Positions 22,203 to 33,644 are shown, counted from the stretch's first letter. The stretch: DNA of 64,000 nucleotides from Gordionus sp. m RMFG-2023 (GCF_954871325.1 NC_088775.1:64271561-64335560); one strand, 5' to 3'. Made by a program: numbers and translations. Notes: a model not told the origin generated them from the sequence alone.

Positions 22203-23364
22203 GTCAATCCACCTTTAGATTGCATTCAACTCCTTCAATTATCTGACAGACTTGGTGGTCATGAATGGTTAGAATCACTTTCTAGTCGCAACCTTGGTAA
22301 TATCTTATCAGATGAACAACTGAGAGTAACCATTGGTTTACGTCTAGGTGCGCAGCGTCTACATGACAGGATTTTCACTGGATGCAAACCCCCTTCAAAA
22401 ACCTTTGCCAACCCACTTAAAGAATCCCGCCGCCTTCGGTGGTGGTGTCTTCTTATCATTATTTTCACCTATTTATTTATTGATACTCTTTTCAAAGAAT
22501 TTATAAAGGATAACTTAAATTAATCTATCTCTACTACCAACTATCGATATTTTGTGAATATAAAGAATTTATTTTTTAGGTAATAAATCAATTAAAACCT
22601 CCATTATTTACAATGAATTAATTATTATGCCATTATGAGCTTGCTGAAATATCTAAACCTTTTAAATTACATTTAAAGGATAGTTTATTTGGAAAAAAAT
22701 GTGTATGATTGTTTGCAATATATAGATTTGGTCGATGAATTGTATTATAATAATACAATAATAAAAGTATTAATTTATACAGCAATAAATTTTGTCCTAT
22801 TTCATCTCAAAATTTAATAGATAACCCCCCAAAAAATTTATCCTACCCCCATTAAAGCAGCTTACCCCCTACCCCCTCAAAAAAATAGGATGCAAACTGT
22901 TCCTACCCCTCCCACTCATGTAGACGCTGAGGTTGCAATATAGTACTGCCTCATGCCTGCATCAAATGCAAATCACCCGTTGATTCAAAGGGTAGACATG
23001 GCTTAAATTGTATTTTTAGTCAAGGGCAACATCAACGCCACTCAGCTGTAAACCATATAATAAATAAAAGTTTAACAGCTGCACACATTCCAAACAATCT
23101 TGAACCATCAAATTTATCTCAAGTAGATGGTTTAAGACCTGATGGTATGACAACCATACCTTGGGCCCTCGGCAAATCACTCATATGGGACTGTCTCATT
23201 ATTCCCTTCAAACATAAATTTCAATTGAATAACAATGGCAGAAATTAAAAAGACAAACAAATACAAAAATTTTAAAAACTTCAAATTCACTCCAGTAGTG
23301 ACTTCTACTAACGGGCATTTTTCGCCTTCAAATGTTTTTAAAAAATCTTGGTAATAAAATACGA
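22203..23364 (+). pseudogene. Decayed LINE fragment, RLE-type endonuclease C-terminus
   Basis: The frame opens with DRLGGHEWLESLSSRNLGNI and QLRVTIGLRLGA. It is then interrupted by a MITE (22353-22929) and resumes PHACIKCKSPVDSKGRHGLN. The C-x2-C-x7-H-x3-C knuckle is followed by RH, then LRPDGM and SLIWD. These match the C-terminal region of R2-like non-LTR retrotransposons: a CCHC zinc knuckle plus a restriction-like (PD-D/E-xK) endonuclease that nicks the target. Unlike the copy at 34.7-37.6 kb, the WD aspartate is present here. After H, the frame goes on with NEPREFLFIRQ at 33645-33677, so H sits inside this LINE. Several stops are present. Confidence 0.75.
22353..22929. mobile_element. 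MITE with CAGCGTCTACATGA ends
   Basis: Left end CAGCGTCTACATGACAGG and right end (read inward) CAGCGTCTACATGAGTGGGA share a perfect 14-bp inverted terminus. Beyond it, both interiors hold GATGCAAAC and G/C-rich homopolymer patches. This is a hAT-style terminus. The flanks TAGGTGCG and AGGTTGCA are similar but offset, so a target duplication is not clear. It interrupts the LINE fragment. The 69-codon minus-strand open frame inside is not recognised. Confidence 0.7.
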
Positions 23365-23372
23365 CTTTTCAC

Positions 23373-24050
23373 TAGTGTTGTTAAAAAACTGAGTCAAGCC
23401 GGCTTAGCCCTAAACTCAGCCAGTTTTTGAGCCGAAAATTAGACTCAGACTCAAGCCGGCTTATTGAGCCGGCTGAGTTGGCTTGCTCGAGTCGGCTCAG
23501 GAGTTGGCTCAAGCCGGCTCAGGATTTGGCTCAAGCCGGCTCAGGAGTTGGCTCAAGTCGGCTCACAAGTTGGCTCAAGCCGGCTCAGGAGTTGGCTCAA
23601 GCCGGCTCAGGAGTTGGCTCAAGCCGGCTCAGGAGTTGGCTCAAGCCGGCTCAGGAGTTGGCTCAAGCCGGCTCAGGAGTTGGCTCAAGCTGGCTCAGGA
23701 GTTGGCTCAAGCCGGCTCAGGAGTTGGGTCAAGCCGGCTCAGGAGTTGGCTCAAGCCGTTAGCTCAAGCCGAAATTTATTTATTTGTGATTAGTGTTGTT
23801 AAACGGCTGATCCAAATCCGCTTCTTGGCTTACTAGTTTTATTAAACGGCTGAGCCAAGCCGGCTTCTTGGCTGCCATGCCGGCTTATCCCTAAACTCGG
23901 TCAAATTTTGAATCGAAAATTTGACTTAGACTCAAGAGTTGACCTTGACTCAAGCCTACTTTTAAGCCAATAATTAATTTATTTGTGATTAGTGTTGTTA
24001 AATGGTTGACCCAAGCTGGCTTCTTGGCTTATTAGTGTTGTTAAACGGTT
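23373..24050 (+). repeat. Reiterated TAGTGTTGTTAAACGG terminal motif, left arm of H
   Basis: The terminal motif recurs at 23373, 23791, 23834 (variant), 23990 and 24033. It is usually followed by GGCTGA.CCAA.CCGGCTTCTTGGCT. The mirror set ends at about 33091, 33134, 33245 (variant), 33311 and 33636. The arms therefore hold several potential transposon ends. Confidence 0.8.
23490..23760 (+). repeat. 22-bp minisatellite, left arm of H (about 12 units)
   Basis: Tandem units of GGCTCAGGAGTTGGCTCAAGCC, which contain GGCTCAAGCC/GGCTTGAGCC half-palindromes. The right arm has only about 7 units (33370-33540), so the arms have drifted in copy number. The open frames here in all three phases simply translate the repeat. 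Confidence 0.9.
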
Positions 24051-25718
24051 TAGTCGTAATTTGAAGCCTTTCATTGATTTTAAATCAGTGATGTAATAAT
24101 ATAACTGTAAGGTATTGAATGTTTTTCCTAGGACTATTGCAATTTATTTTACTATCTCTCAGCCAATATTATCTTTAGAAATAAAATATTATGTAAAAAA
24201 AAATAATAGCATAATTTAGGATTTGATATAGAAAACGGTTTTACGCAGGCGCACCCTACCTAAGTAATAATTACACAAATTTATACAAAATAGATTAACA
24301 TTTTTTATAAAATAATCATTCCTTAAATAAAATTCTTTATAAAAAATTCTCTATAAAATCATTCTCTGTAAATTAAATCTCTATAAACGACATTCTCTAT
24401 AATTGTTTTCTCTGTAAAAGTTTCTCTATAATTGTTTTCTCTGTAATAGTTTCTCTGTAATTACGCGATACCAAATATTTTCAATTATTATTTTATAAAT
24501 GAAAAAAAATAAATTAAACATAAAATTACAAATAAAAAGAATATTAAGTATTGTTTATAAATTTTTAAATGTGGTTTATTTTAATATTAATTATTATATC
24601 CGATAGCTGCAGAGCCGTTTGTTGGCCAGTATTTCTTAAAAAATATTTAGATATACATATTGTCCGTGCTTTGTATATTCAGATTTTAGTTTTTAAATAT
24701 TATATATTTTAAGAAAATATTAAAAACAAAAAATATCTAAGATTTTTTTTCTTTAATGCCGCTTCATCTATTTTACTTAAATACTTTTTATGTAATTTAT
24801 TCAGGTAAAGAATGCATATATTTATATATTATAAATATAATAAGAAAGCAGCAGTTATAAACCTGGCAAGGGCAACCCATACATCATTAGTTTATCTCAA
24901 GTTAATAAAAATAGGAGGCTGACATGTTTGATATAAATTATTAATTTTCTCCTTTAAAATCATAAACTAATATAATAAATTATATTTATAGTCAACCCTT
25001 AGTAATATAGGAAGGGAGGGGGTTGGGAAGAAATTTAAATAAATAAATATTTTTGTAATTAAAATCAAGGGAAAAAAATGAGACAGATATCAGGTCACCC
25101 CAATGAAGGATTTTACCTTCGTCAGCAGATTTCCCTGGAAGGAAATCTGCAGGTCCAATTTTATAAATATTCAAGCTTCTCTCAGATGATATGTACCCGC
25201 TTTTTTTAAAATACTTTCTCAGTTCTTTTTTATGTATTAAATTTTTTTTTCCAATTCATTTTTTTAATATATATTTTTAATTATGTTGTGTATATTTCTC
25301 ATTGCGATTTAATATACAAAAAATTGTTTTATTATATTTTTAAAATTCTTGGTTAAATCTTTTCCATTTTTACTTATATACTTAATTTGATATCCAATTT
25401 TTAAAAAAAAATAAAAAATAGCCACTAAAGTTATCTTCACTTATTTTTAACTTGAAATATTTATTTTAATTATTATGATAAAAACTATTAGGCCAAAATA
25501 AATCTAATATATGATAAAATATTTAAATAATAAAGCTAACAAATATATTATTTGACCGTTCTTATGCAAGAGTCTTTCCAACATACCTAAGGTCCATAAA
25601 CCCTATTTGATTATTGAAATAAGATATTTTATATCAGCGCAAAGAACACATTTTTTCATAAAATTTATTGATTTATTTGTATATTATAGTATAAACAAAT
25701 ATATAATATACTTAAAAT

Positions 25719-27598
25719 TTATATATAAAAATCTTCTTTTAAAGTTAAAAAATTAAATTTCCATGATTTTAATGACAAACATTCATTTAATTTTGTAGAA
25801 GAAATTCGATTTCTTTTCTTTGTCAATGTGTCAACCGCACGTGAAAAGGTTCTTTCACTAGGTACAGATGTTGATTGTTGGGAAAAGAAATCTCTAGCCA
25901 TCATTGCTAATTTGGGAAATCTTGTGCTGTTCGAACTCCACCAATCCAAAACATGGATTGTAGGTTTAGCAACAACCTCTCCAATATAATCTTCCATCTC
26001 CTCTCTCGCTGGATCTGGATATTGATATGCTTCCCTTAAAAGCGAATTATAAAAATATATGACTAAATATAATAAATTTTTGTATTTACTTTCTAAGGTC
26101 ATTAAATATCGTTACCGACATAAGATTTGATGGATTAAGCTCGTTATCGATATCATAAACATTTAAATTTTCCGGATTATATTGGTTATATAAAATATCC
26201 AAATATGTAGCTTTATTAAGAAAAGTTGGTATATATATTTTTTATTCGAGGATCTAGGAATGCACAGACATAATTTGCAAAAGTTGCCATATGTTCTGAA
26301 TATATTTTGCATTTTTCTTTCATTTTAGAAGCCGCTTTTTTTATTTGAGTGCTTGCATTTGATATCTCTGTGCGTTCCAGTGACGTCATTATTGTATTAA
26401 TGTATAATACAGATAAGCCTACCGTGGTTATTGTTTCGGAGCTTATTTCGTTTGTTATCTTATAAAATGGATATAAAAATGATTCGAGTTCCTTGAGAAA
26501 AATACTATCCTCATTGTTAATGTGGTACTCATCATCAAATTTTTTGCAAAATTTAAAGACCGCATCAATATTCTAAAAATATAAAACATTATTAAAAAAT
26601 AAAATTTATAATTAATAATTATACCTGATTGATTGAACGTATCATTAAATATTTACTGTTCCATCTGGTAGCCACATCTATTGGTATTTTCGTGCCACCA
26701 CTTAAGGTTAGGAATTCTTGCATCATTTTAGGACTTCTATGTATTTTCCTGACAAATCGGTCTACATTTTCTAATAGGGAAGAGAATGAATCTAATCCCT
26801 CTTTCACTACTATATTCAAAATATGTGCCAAACATCTATGGCTGTAAAATTCTTTACTATAATTTTTCATATAATATTTTTTCATGTATTCGGATGCCAA
26901 TAAAATATTGGAAGCGTTATCATGAGTAATAGATGTAATTTTATTAATAATATTAAATTTTTCTAGGAAATCTATAATTATTGCACAAATCTCCTCACTC
27001 GTATGTGGGTGAGGTATTTCGATAAAATCTAATAAATAATTTTTGGGTGACCAATCATTATCTATATAATGGATTGTCAAAGCCATGTATGATATAGAAT
27101 TTATACCGGTCCACAAATCAGTCGTAATAGATAGTTGGCTCTTCACCTTATTAAGATTAGCAATCATTTGATTCTTGGCTGTTATATATATTTTAGATAA
27201 ATATTTGGAAGCGCTTTGTCTACACCAAATTTTTGCGTATTTATTAATATATTTTTAAATGAATCACTGTCGAATGAATTGATAGATATATTTTCATCAA
27301 CAAAATATTTGAGGATTAATTTATTAAGATTTAAATTTTCACTAGGTGAAAGTATTTTAACTCCAAACAAAGATGAGGATGCATTCTGAAGACTTTCATG
27401 TAAGGCATTCGGATGAAATCTTTTCAAATGATTTTTTAAATTACTAGATGCTGTACTAACTAGGTAGTATTTATCGCAGAACCGACATTTTCGTCTGGTT
27501 TTCTTGGGAGTCATTTTATAATTATTTCCTATCATAATACTATTATCCGATCTAGATACTTTATATCCTTCTTCAATTTCCCTTATTGGACTGGACAT
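25719..27598 (-). pseudogene. Near-complete hAT (Ac/hobo-type) transposase gene, broken
   Basis: Order along the minus strand: a BED zinc finger (CRFCDKYYLVSTASSNLKNH, then H, about 27420-27500); a catalytic core with TTDLWT (first D) and THDNASN (second D), HRCLAHILN and DVATRWNSKYL (26619-27167); a helical insertion region; and the C-terminal domain with VLDWWSSN and VPSERTFSRAV (third acidic residue E), ending at 25719. A 50-bp GT-AG intron is evident at about 26574-26623 (CAATCAG/GTATAATT to TTTTTAG/AATATT). A second candidate intron lies at about 26043-26098 (GTAAATAC to TTTTAAG). Frames shift near 27180 and near 26240, so it cannot make a full enzyme as it stands. Its C-terminus matches the remnant in element E. 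It lies in a ~3.4-kb insert (25413-28790) present only in the left arm. Clear terminal repeats of that insert were not found. Confidence 0.85.
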
Positions 27599-27699
27599 AG
27601 GCTGCGTCTAAATATTATTCAAAAAATTAAAATTATACATTTACTAAAATAAATAGATGTAAAATTTAGAGATCTTTTATTTTACTTGAAAGACAATTT

Positions 27700-28790
27700 T
27701 ATATTTATCGGTCATTTAGTTTAATGTGGAAATTAAGTTAAAGATGGGCTTGGGTCTAAAAAAATTTATTTTAAGATAGGGCTAAGGCTTTTATTTTTTT
27801 GACTCAAAATATAAAAAAGATTACTAATTATTCTCATGTTAAAAACTATTATTAAATTGATAACTTGCTTCCTTATTCTCTCGATGATCTGAAACCATTC
27901 TTTAATCTGTTTGCCTTTTTAATAATGACATGGGTAACCAAAATAGTTTTTGCTAAAATATCGGGTTAGCCATTTTTAAAAATCAAGCCATTTAAGAATA
28001 CTACCTATAAGCTAAAAAAAGTAGTCTAAAGAACAGCTGTTAGATAATAAAAAAACATTATAAATAATATATATATTTTTTTTCATCTTCTAGATCATTA
28101 CCGTTTACATGAATAACGAAGATTATGGACTCCTATATATTAGCTATTGGACAAAAGAAATCGATTTAGATTAATCATATTTAAAATTAAAAAGTATCTT
28201 TTAGTTAGTTTGGATGATAGGAATTTCCGAAGATGACTCTCATTCGAAATCTTAAAAAACAATTTGTATATCTAATTTTAATTTGTTTTATATTCCATTT
28301 CCCTCAAATAAATGGAATTCGAAAGAAGATTTATCTACCCTAAAGCCACTCCTTCTTTTCGTATTTTATTGCGTAGATAAAGTTCAACGTTTTCGATTAA
28401 GTAAAGATGTAATTAATAATAAAAAAAATACCTTATCTTATTTTAAAAATTGATTAGAAATCAGATCAAAAATATAATTATAATTAGTGAATTATTCTTC
28501 TTAAAAAAAACTTATATTGCGTAGTGAAGATTTCGGCTAAACGAAAAAATTGATTAAAATTCAGATCAAAAATATAATTATCATTAGTAGTAAAATAAGT
28601 CTTCTTAAAAAACTTCTATTGAGAAGTCAAGAACGATTTTAGCTAAACGATTAGCTAATATTTGAACATATAAATAGAAATATTGTAGTACTTCTATTGA
28701 GGTAGATGTAGATGGTAAATCGAAACTTGTTGAATCCATAAAATTTATTTTAAAAAATTTTTTGTTTATTTATTTTAAAAAAATATGGGA
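27700..28790. other. AT-rich remainder of the left-arm insert
   Basis: No gene seen. At 27955-28010, GGGTTAGCCATTTTTAAAAA followed by CAAGCCATTTAAGAATACTA looks like the right end of a TAGTGTT-type MITE, as at 38150-38362. A 70-bp segment at about 28440-28520 is roughly repeated at 28545-28620. Confidence 0.4.
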
Positions 28791-29399
28791 AAAAATTTTT
28801 TGATAAAGTAAAAAATAAAATGAAGGATAAATAAAAAATTTAAAGAATAAAAATTTTTGCTAAGTATTATTTTAAATTTTCCAACCCTCCTCCCCACCCC
28901 ACCCTAATTTCTCTTGTTTTCTTGTTCTTTAATATTATTATTTTTTAAAATTTACCAACCCCCCTAATTTCGATTGTTCATAATTATACTCCTCTTTTTT
29001 TTTAAATTTTGAACTTTTTTCCCCCCATTTTTCTTGTTATAATTTTATCTAACTTTTTATGAGCCATATTAAGCGAAAATAATGGGGGGGGGGGAGAAAT
29101 TTGTTTATAAAAGAAAATATTTCTTTACACAATTACTAAAAATAAATACTTCCGATTTTTTATAAAATTATTATATGAATATTTCTAAATATAATATTTA
29201 TGTAATGTGTTATTTGAATAAATATAATTATTTAACCCTTCACTACATAGGTGAAAAAAACTCCCGCGGTTACATAGGTGGGGTCTATTTTACCCCAAAT
29301 TTTAAATAGCTATATCTCAGCATGGTTAAATTAAATAAGAAATTATAAAAAGATTTTTCTCTAATATTAATATATATGGTTTATTATTAAATTTTTTTT

Positions 29400-29550
29400 A
29401 AATCAAATTTATAAGAACCGGAACAAACCGAAAAGAACCGTTATAAATTATAAACCGAACCGATTTAAATTTTTTCAAAAAAAAACCGAAATGGAACAAA
29501 ACCTTTATAAAATTTTAAACTAAAAACCGTAACGAACCGAACCTCTATAC
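29400..29550. repeat. AACCG-rich repeat fragment, possible hAT MITE end
   Basis: Motifs such as AACCGAACCGA and AAACCGAAA alternate with A/T runs and end CGAACCGAACCTCTA. Read inward this is TAGAGGTTCGGTTCG, a hAT-like terminus with subterminal repeats. The left end was not found. It lies within piggyBac, between the two CCCTTCACTAC ends. Confidence 0.45.
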
Positions 29551-29612
29551 TTAATGGTTCGAAACCCTGTTGAAAAGGGGTCGGCCAAATCGTGATCGAT
29601 TTAACGAATTTC

Positions 29613-29840
29613 ATTTAACCCTTCACTACAAAGGTGGGGTAAAGAGGACCCCACAACTTTTATAATCTTTGTAATACAAAAGCTAGAAGATATTCCGACC
29701 TGATTTTTTCAGTAGTTTAATATTTTGTAACAAGGAATACAACTTCCAAGTTTCATGATTATTGATTTGATAGTTTTTGAGATATATGCTATTTGTTGAG
29801 CTTGGTGTAAAATATACCCCACCTATGTAATGATGTAATT
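29613..29840. repeat. Second piggyBac-like terminus inside the element
   Basis: TTAACCCTTCACTACAAAGG (from about 29616) followed by GTGGGGTAAA repeats the outer terminus. An inverted counterpart, TACCCCACCTATGTAATGA, lies at about 29815-29834. This could be a roughly 220-bp piggyBac MITE, or the original left end of the transposase-bearing copy. Confidence 0.5.
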
Positions 29841-30037
29841 TTTTTTTAAAATCCAATTTTTTTTTGTTACTAATTATATTTATGTATGTCAGGTTAATAA
29901 ATATAATTGAAAAAAATATAATTATATCTATTTTTTGATATATATGACTTTAAATTTGAAAATTTTATATTATTTATTTTTTCGGTGTAGTTAAAAATCA
30001 TAAATTTAACATATGATTTTTAATTTCAATTATTCTA

Positions 30038-30870
30038 GTGACATTTTATACTTTGAAAATAGAATTATATGCTGGCAATCAGCCTGAAGGACCTTATAAA
30101 TTGAGAAATAAGCCTTTTGATGTGGTTGAAAGGTTAATTCAGCCCATTTCTAAGAGTAATAGGAATGTCACCACAGATAACTGGTTTACCAGTTATGAAC
30201 TTGCTATACATTTATTAAATTCCCATTCATTAACAATAGTAGGAACTTTAAGAAAAAATAAATAGCAGTTTCCAACATCATTTAATTTTAAAAAGAAAGA
30301 TATTTGTTCAAGTTTATTTGCCTGCTAAGATAATATGACATTAGTATCATATGTACCAAAAAAGTATAAGCATGATGCTTTCTACCCTTCACTATGATAA
30401 CAATATTGATACATCAACTGGGGATTTGAAAAAACCAGAAATTATCACATTTTACAATCTTACCAAAACGGGTGTTGATGTTGTGGATCAGCTATGTTCA
30501 AATTATTCAATATCCAGAATAACAAATAGATGGCCTATGACAATTTTTTATAATTTGTTGAATATATCTTGCATAAATTCTTTAATAATTTATAAATCCA
30601 ATAATTTAAAGGAGATTAATAGATCAAAGTTTATAAAATTATTAGCAATGGAGCTAATAACTCTATTAATGAGTAATAGATATGAAAACCCACATGTTAA
30701 TAAACTACTAAGGGATAATATTGGGAACATGCTAAATATAGAGGAATTAAAACCTATTTCAACCAAACAAAAAGGAAGGTGCTCCTCTTGTCCAAGGGTT
30801 AGGAACAAGAAATCCTCATTTATTTGTTCAAATTTATATGCAAAGATCATATGTATGTAACATGTCGTGA
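30038..30870 (+). pseudogene. piggyBac transposase, C-terminal half, broken
   Basis: Translation shows LKIELYAGNQPEGPYKLRNK, NVTTDNWFTSYELA (with a catalytic D) and LTIVGTLRKNK to a stop at 30263-30265. After a frame change, LHYDNNID, KPEIITFYNLTKTGVDVVDQ (next catalytic D) and ISRITNRWPM follow. It ends in a cysteine-rich domain (CSSCPRVRNKKSSFIC). This is the DDE_Tnp_1_7 (piggyBac) order. The N-terminal half, including the first catalytic aspartate, is not seen upstream, and the frame is shifted between 30265 and 30351 and again near the C-terminus. It would excise and insert at TTAA if intact. As it stands it is inactive. Confidence 0.85.
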
Positions 30871-33369
30871 ATGTTTTTTTAAAAAAAATGCATGAACTTT
30901 AATATCAAATATTTTTTTTAATATCTGATGTTTTATTATAAAATTTATTTAATTATTACTATAAAATATTGAATTAATAAAATATATAATCAAATTTGCT
31001 TCCATTCATTTATTTTTGGTCATATCATGATTAAGGAAAGTTCCAAAAAAAAGATTTTTTTTTAGCAGCTTTAGTAAATATATCATAACTTTATTTAGAA
31101 ATAAATGTAAATCTAGAAATTTTGTATTTATTATCTCTAATATTTTTACAATAAGTATATAAAATTTTAGTTCTTAAATTTTATTATTTTCTGAGATATA
31201 GCTATTTAAAATTTGGGGTAAAATAGACCCCACCTATGTAACCGCGGGAGTTTTTTTCACCTATGTAGTTAAGGGTTAAATAATTATATTTATTCAAATA
31301 ACACATTACATAAATATTATATTTAGAAATATTCATATAATAATTTTATAAAAAATCGGAAGTATTTATTTTTAGTAATTGTGTAAAGAAAATTTTCTTT
31401 TATAAACAAATTTCTCCCCCCATTATTTTCGCTTAATATGGCTCATAAAAAGTTAGATAAAATTATAACAAGAAAAATGGGGGGAAAAAAGTTCAAAATT
31501 TAAAAAAAAAGAGGAGTATAATTATGATGAACAATCGAAATTAGGGGGGTTGGTAAATTTTAAAAAATAATAATATTAAAGAACAAGAAAACAAGAGAAA
31601 TTAGGGTGGGGGTGGGGGGAGGAGGGTTGGAAAATTTAAAATAATACTTAGCAAAAATTTTTATTCTTTAAATTTTTTATTTATCCTTCATTTTATTTTT
31701 TACTTTATCAAAAAATTTTTTTTTTAAAATTGGATATCAAATTAAGTATATAAGTAAAAATGGAAAAGATTTAACCAAGAATTTTAAAAATATAATAAAA
31801 CAATTTTTTGTATATTAAATCGCAATGAGAAATATACACAACATAATTAAAAATATATATTAAAAAAATGAATTGGAAAAAAAAAATTTAATACATAAAA
31901 AAGAACTGAGAAAGTATTTTAAAAAAAGCGGGTACATATCATCTGAGAGAAGCTTGAATATTTATAAAATTGGACCTGCAGATTTCCTTCCAGGGAAATC
32001 TGCTGACGAAGGTAAAATCCTTCATTGGGGTGACCTGATATCTGTCTCATTTTTTTCCCTTGATTTTAATTACAAAAATATTTATTTATTTAAATTTCTT
32101 CCCAACCCTCTCCCTTCCTATATTACTAAGGGTTGACTATAAATATAATTTATTATATTAGTTTATGATTTTAAAGGAGAAAATTAATTATTTATATCAA
32201 ACATGTCAGCCTCCTATTTTTATTAACTTGAGATAAACTAATGATGTATGGGTTGCCCTTGCCAGGTTTATAACTGCTGCTTTCTTATTATATTTATAAT
32301 ATATAAATATATGCATTCCCTGAATAAATTACATAAAAAGTATTTAAGTAAAATAGATGAAGCGGCATTAAAGAAAAAAAAATCTTAGATATTTTTTGTT
32401 TTTAATATTTTCTTAAAATATATAATATTTAAAAACTAAAATCTGAATATACAAAGCACGGACTATATGTATATCTAAATATTTTTTAAGAAATACTGGC
32501 CAACAAACGGCTCTGCAGCTATCGGATATAATAATTAATATTAAAATAAACCACATTTAAAAATTTATAAACAATACTTAATATTCTTTTTATTTGTAAT
32601 TTTATGTTTAATTTATTTTTTTCATTTATAAAATAATAATTGAAAATATTTGGTATCGCGTAATTACAGAGAAACCATTACAGAGAAAACAATTCTAGAG
32701 AAACTTTTACAGAGAAAACAATTATAGAGAATGTCGTTTATAGAGATTTATTTTACAGAGAATGATTTTATAGAGAATTTTTTATAAAGAATTTTATTTA
32801 AGGAATGATTATTTTATAAAAAATAATAATCTATTTTGTATAAATTTGTGTAATTATTACTTAGGTAGGGTGCGCCTGCGTAAAACAGTTTTCTATATCA
32901 AATCCTAAATTATGCTATTATTTTTTTTTACATAATATTTTATTTCTAAAGTTAATATTGGCTGTGAGATAGTAAAATAAATTGCAAGGGTCCTAGGAAA
33001 AACATTCAATACCTTACAGTAATATTATTACATCACTGATTTAAAATCAATGAAAGGCTTCAAATTACGGCCAAACCGTTTAGCAACACTAATAAGCCAA
33101 GAAGCCAGCTTGGGTCAACCGTTTAACAACACTAATCACAAATAAATTAATTATTGGCTTAAAAGTAGGCTTGAGTTACAAATTTTCGATTCAAAATTTG
33201 ACTGAGTTTAGGGATAAGCCGGCATGGTAGCCAAGAAGCCGGCTTGGCTCAGCCGTTTAACAACATTAGTAAGCTAAGAAGCGGGTTTGGATCAGCCGTT
33301 TAACAAGACTAATCACAAATAAATAAATTTCGGCTTGAGCTAACGGCTTGAGCCTACGGCTTGAGCTAA

Positions 33370-33540
33370 TGGCTTGAGCCAACTCCTGAGCCGGCTTGAG
33401 CCAATTCCTGATCCGGCTTGAGCCAACTCCTGAGCCGGCTTGAGCCAACTCCTGAGCCGGCTTGAGCCAACTCCTGAGCCGGCTTGAGCCAACTCCTGAG
33501 CCGGCTTGAGCCAACTCCTGAGCCGACTCGAGCAAGCCAA
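33370..33540 (-). repeat. 22-bp minisatellite, right arm of H (about 7 units)
   Basis: Inverted copy of the array at 23490-23760, with fewer units. Confidence 0.9.
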
Positions 33541-33644
33541 CTCAGCCGGCTCAATGAGCCGGCTTGAGCCTGAGCGAATTTTTTGGCTACGACCTCGAGG
33601 TCGGAGCCGATAAAACTCGACTTTTTAACAACACTACTTTTCAC

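Larger units (their letters stand above)
29236..31275 (+). mobile_element. piggyBac-type DNA transposon at the centre of H
   Basis: TTAA target duplications at 29232-29235 and 31276-31279 flank CCCTTCACTACATAGGTG and its inverted match CACCTATGTAGTTAAGGG. The terminal inverted repeats run for about 90 bp and share CTCCCGCGGTTACATAGGTG. Insertion at TTAA with CCC/GGG ends defines piggyBac. It carries a partial transposase (30038-30870) and an extra piggyBac-like end at 29617. The element divides H exactly into its two arms. Confidence 0.9.
23373..33636. mobile_element. Giant 10.3-kb palindromic hAT-type element H
   Basis: It starts TAGTGTTGTTAAAAAACTG and ends CGACTTTTTAACAACACTA. A perfect 8-bp duplication, CTTTTCAC, flanks it (23365-23372 and 33637-33644). 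The right arm (31276-33636, 2.36 kb) is a continuous inverted copy of 23373 to about 25413 plus about 28790-29235. The left arm alone is interrupted by a ~3.4-kb insert with a hAT transposase gene. A piggyBac element (29236-31275) lies at the exact centre. Apart from the two inserted transposase genes, no gene is seen. The 60-codon frame found in both arms (24992-25174 minus, 31957-32136 plus) is identical, showing how similar the arms are, but is otherwise unrecognised. Confidence 0.9.

Noticed and set aside
22259-22468. Minus-strand 69-codon Arg/His-rich frame
   Set aside because: Lies across a MITE/LINE junction on the non-coding strand.
23427-23836. Open frames of 109-117 codons on all three plus-strand phases, and mirror frames at 33266-33644 on the minus strand
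   Set aside because: They translate the 22-bp minisatellite (a unit not divisible by three), giving the same repeat in every phase. They are not proteins.
24992-25174. 60-codon frame found identically in both arms of H (also 31957-32136)
   Set aside because: Identity is explained by the arms being inverted copies. No family, no start context, and the surrounding sequence is non-coding. Kept only as a marker of arm similarity.
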